A stretch of 48,936 nt of DNA from an uncultured Bryobacteraceae bacterium (lineage in GTDB: Bacteria; Acidobacteriota; Terriglobia; Bryobacterales; Bryobacteraceae), in assembly GCA_955652915.1 (NCBI GenBank), contig CATPCJ010000123.1, positions 1 to 48,936 of the forward strand, in the 5' to 3' direction. Shown here in pieces: positions 47,576 to 48,936 of this stretch. The translations under genes and the position numbers were made by a program. The notes under the pieces are model-generated. The model was given only the letters and a program-made list of their open reading frames with translations. It made no database searches and was not told where the DNA came from. Each line of letters begins with the position of its first letter. Position 1 is the stretch's first letter.

Positions 47576-47710
47576 ATGCGACACATTGTCAGAACCACTG
47601 TTTTGTGCTGTTGCTTAGCGATAACTACCGTGAGCCTAAGCGCTGAGGGACCGCCACCGGACCTTCCGCCACCGTCCAGCCCGATTGTTCAAGTCATGCA
47701 GATACTGTAA
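47576..47710 (+). CDS. small secreted proline-rich peptide
   Basis: 44 aa: a basic start MRHIVRTT, a hydrophobic core with three cysteines (VLCCCLAITTVSL) and a likely cleavage after SAE or LSA, leaving a mature peptide of about 20 residues (GPPPDLPPPSSPIVQVMQIL). Too short to match a family, but an almost perfect Shine-Dalgarno AAAGGAGG at ideal distance supports translation. It is followed 46 bp later by a seven-helix membrane protein. Confidence 0.65.
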   Translation: MRHIVRTTVLCCCLAITTVSLSAEGPPPDLPPPSSPIVQVMQIL

Positions 47711-47756
47711 AGTGTAATACATTGAGGTGCCCGGGAAAACTTTGTAAACTCATTGT

Positions 47757-48530
47757 GTGAATACAGAGGCGATAAAAACCTGGGAGCATTTCTTGTGGGC
47801 GATCACGCCCATCGCGCAAGTTGCCGTGGTGGCGTCTATTGTCCTCCGGGGAATCTTCCGTGAGTTTAAAGTTTTCGCCATTTACCTGATTGCGGATATA
47901 CTTCTTACGGGGATCTGGTGGTGGCTCGGACGTTCACCAGGCTCCCCGGCCTATCGAGAGGTTTGGGTTTCGACCCAACCTCTCCTCCTTGCTTTTCAAA
48001 TCCTGGTTGTCCTGGACTTTTATCGTCTCTTGTATCGCGCTTACCCCGGAATTCATGCTTTCGCCCGCGTACTCATTATAGCCGCCATCGGAGTGGCTCT
48101 GGTTGTGACATTCGGGACCGTGCAATTGGATGTTCACCGGATAATATGGCGAGTACCGGATGTCCAACGATTGTTTGTGGTGAAGAGAGTGGTGTCCTCG
48201 CTTCTCGGCGTACTGATGTTTACAACCATGGCATTCTTTCCCAGGGCGCCGTCGGCCAGAAATCTAGTCCTGCACGGCTGGCTGCTTGCGTTGCTCTTCA
48301 TCGCGGCGGCCGGTGGATTTTTTGGAATAAACTTTGGGCTCACAACGCAACGGATGGGAGCTCTATTCATGACGATTCAATTTTGCTGTTTCGTGATCTG
48401 GGCCGCTGCATTGCGCGCTCCATATGCGAAAGCAACGCCGTCGGCGGAAGCCATAGAACGAACAGATCGCTGGAACAAAGACTTGATGCTGTTCGCCAAG
48501 TGGCTAGTGCGGGATAAGCCTAAGTCTTAA
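47757..48530 (+). CDS. seven-helix integral membrane protein of unknown function
   Basis: 257 aa with seven hydrophobic segments at about residues 12-33, 37-58, 72-94, 101-123, 140-163, 170-194 and 200-221, and a charged cytoplasmic tail (AIERTDRWNKDLMLFAKWLV). No catalytic motif is visible. Similar unnamed proteins are frequent in Acidobacteriota. The GTG start is the only one before the first helix. It probably shares a transcript with the small peptide gene. Confidence 0.75.
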   Translation: MNTEAIKTWEHFLWAITPIAQVAVVASIVLRGIFREFKVFAIYLIADILLTGIWWWLGRSPGSPAYREVWVSTQPLLLAFQILVVLDFYRLLYRAYPGIHAFARVLIIAAIGVALVVTFGTVQLDVHRIIWRVPDVQRLFVVKRVVSSLLGVLMFTTMAFFPRAPSARNLVLHGWLLALLFIAAAGGFFGINFGLTTQRMGALFMTIQFCCFVIWAAALRAPYAKATPSAEAIERTDRWNKDLMLFAKWLVRDKPKS

Positions 48531-48557
48531 CGCCCCGGCTCGAGGATCGAATAGATT

Positions 48558-48936
48558 CTAAGCGCGGATCGGAATCACTTCGGCTGGTGGAAAGAGGCGG
48601 CGCAGATTCCTACAGGCATCGCTCGCCAACCATGCAGCTCCGGGAAACGATACCGCGTGTAACCAAAGCGCCATGTGTAGCCGGACGATAACCAGGCGCA
48701 CGGTCCATGCTTGCCGGAATACATCGCCATAGTTATTCCACGACTCCGCTCGATCCATATGATCCAATCGGCGTTCTTGATGCAATCGGGCTTGCGCCGC
48801 CAGATGCTTCAAGAGTTGCGCATATTTCTGGCGTTGGATCACGCGCAGCTTTCTGGCGGTCTCGCGCTCCCCCCAAGCGCATAGCTCCCGCACATAAACG
48901 TCGTTGAGCAGAAGTTTGAGTGGCGCGTAGCGCACC
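48558..48936 (-). CDS. unknown protein, partial
   Basis: C-terminal 125 codons of an open frame reaching the right edge. Arginine-, leucine- and histidine-rich and helical (ARKLRVIQRQKYAQLLKHLA), with an amphipathic segment LVIVRLHMALWLHAV. A GTG lies at the very edge but the gene may start outside. Not recognised. Confidence 0.45.
   Translation of the reverse strand, partial: VRYAPLKLLLNDVYVRELCAWGERETARKLRVIQRQKYAQLLKHLAAQARLHQERRLDHMDRAESWNNYGDVFRQAWTVRLVIVRLHMALWLHAVSFPGAAWLASDACRNLRRLFPPAEVIPIRA

Overview
The window comes from a GC-rich bacterium that is almost certainly an Acidobacteriota, most like the Solibacter/Bryobacter group. The pointers are two very long Oar-type TonB-dependent receptors with an N-terminal carboxypeptidase-regulatory-like domain, a duplicated MacB/FtsX-type permease of the ADOP type, many exported glycoside hydrolases, and short palindromic repeats between genes. 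There is no rRNA, CRISPR array, phage or intact mobile element. The taxonomic call is inference from gene content.

Layout. 1-4.75 kb (minus strand): exported GH28 polygalacturonase, tilS, ftsH. The ftsH gene runs off the left edge and has begun a second copy of its M41 protease domain. 4.8-6.56 kb (plus): a coupled AAA ATPase/DUF4276 pair of defence type with a frameshift at a run of seven G, an in-frame TGA and an altered Walker A. 6.8-11.2 kb: smc and a small exported protein. 11.2-33.4 kb: a plant cell-wall degradation region. The plus strand carries GH51, a TonB receptor, GH39, GH31 and a second TonB receptor. The minus strand carries a DUF885 putative metallopeptidase, an S9 prolyl-type peptidase and two beta-L-arabinofuranosidase-family enzymes (GH127 and GH127/146). 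33.5-34.7 kb: gene remnant, palindromes and tRNA-Lys(CTT). 34.8-42.7 kb: VOC protein, membrane Fe-S oxidoreductase, UDP-glucuronate decarboxylase, a histidine kinase with an alpha/beta hydrolase, a zinc-ribbon membrane protein, and an operon ending in a glycerophosphodiesterase. 42.7-48.9 kb: tandem repeat, antitoxin relic, ADOP permease, IS110-type transposase relic, nucleoside hydrolase, a tiny secreted peptide gene followed by a seven-helix membrane protein, and a partial gene.

How the genes work together. The 11-33 kb genes share a 14-bp palindrome, TGnAAnCGnTTnCA, typical of LacI/GalR-family operators. Copies lie before GH51 (two), GH31, the second TonB receptor, the GH127 pair, the S9 peptidase and the DUF885 gene. 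Where promoter elements can be read the palindrome usually overlaps them. The simplest reading is one sugar-responsive regulon: exported enzymes strip arabinose and xylose from the substrate, peptidases cut the protein part, and the TonB receptors import products. Enzymes for both alpha- and beta-linked L-arabinofuranose next to a prolyl-type peptidase suggest that hydroxyproline-rich plant glycoproteins such as extensins are targets besides pectin, arabinan and xylan. No LacI-family regulator lies in the window.

Most other genes are ordinary. The observations most worth checking are the double-protease FtsH, the shared operator network and its glycoprotein interpretation, the broken ATPase/DUF4276 pair, and the structured intergenic region before the small secreted peptide.
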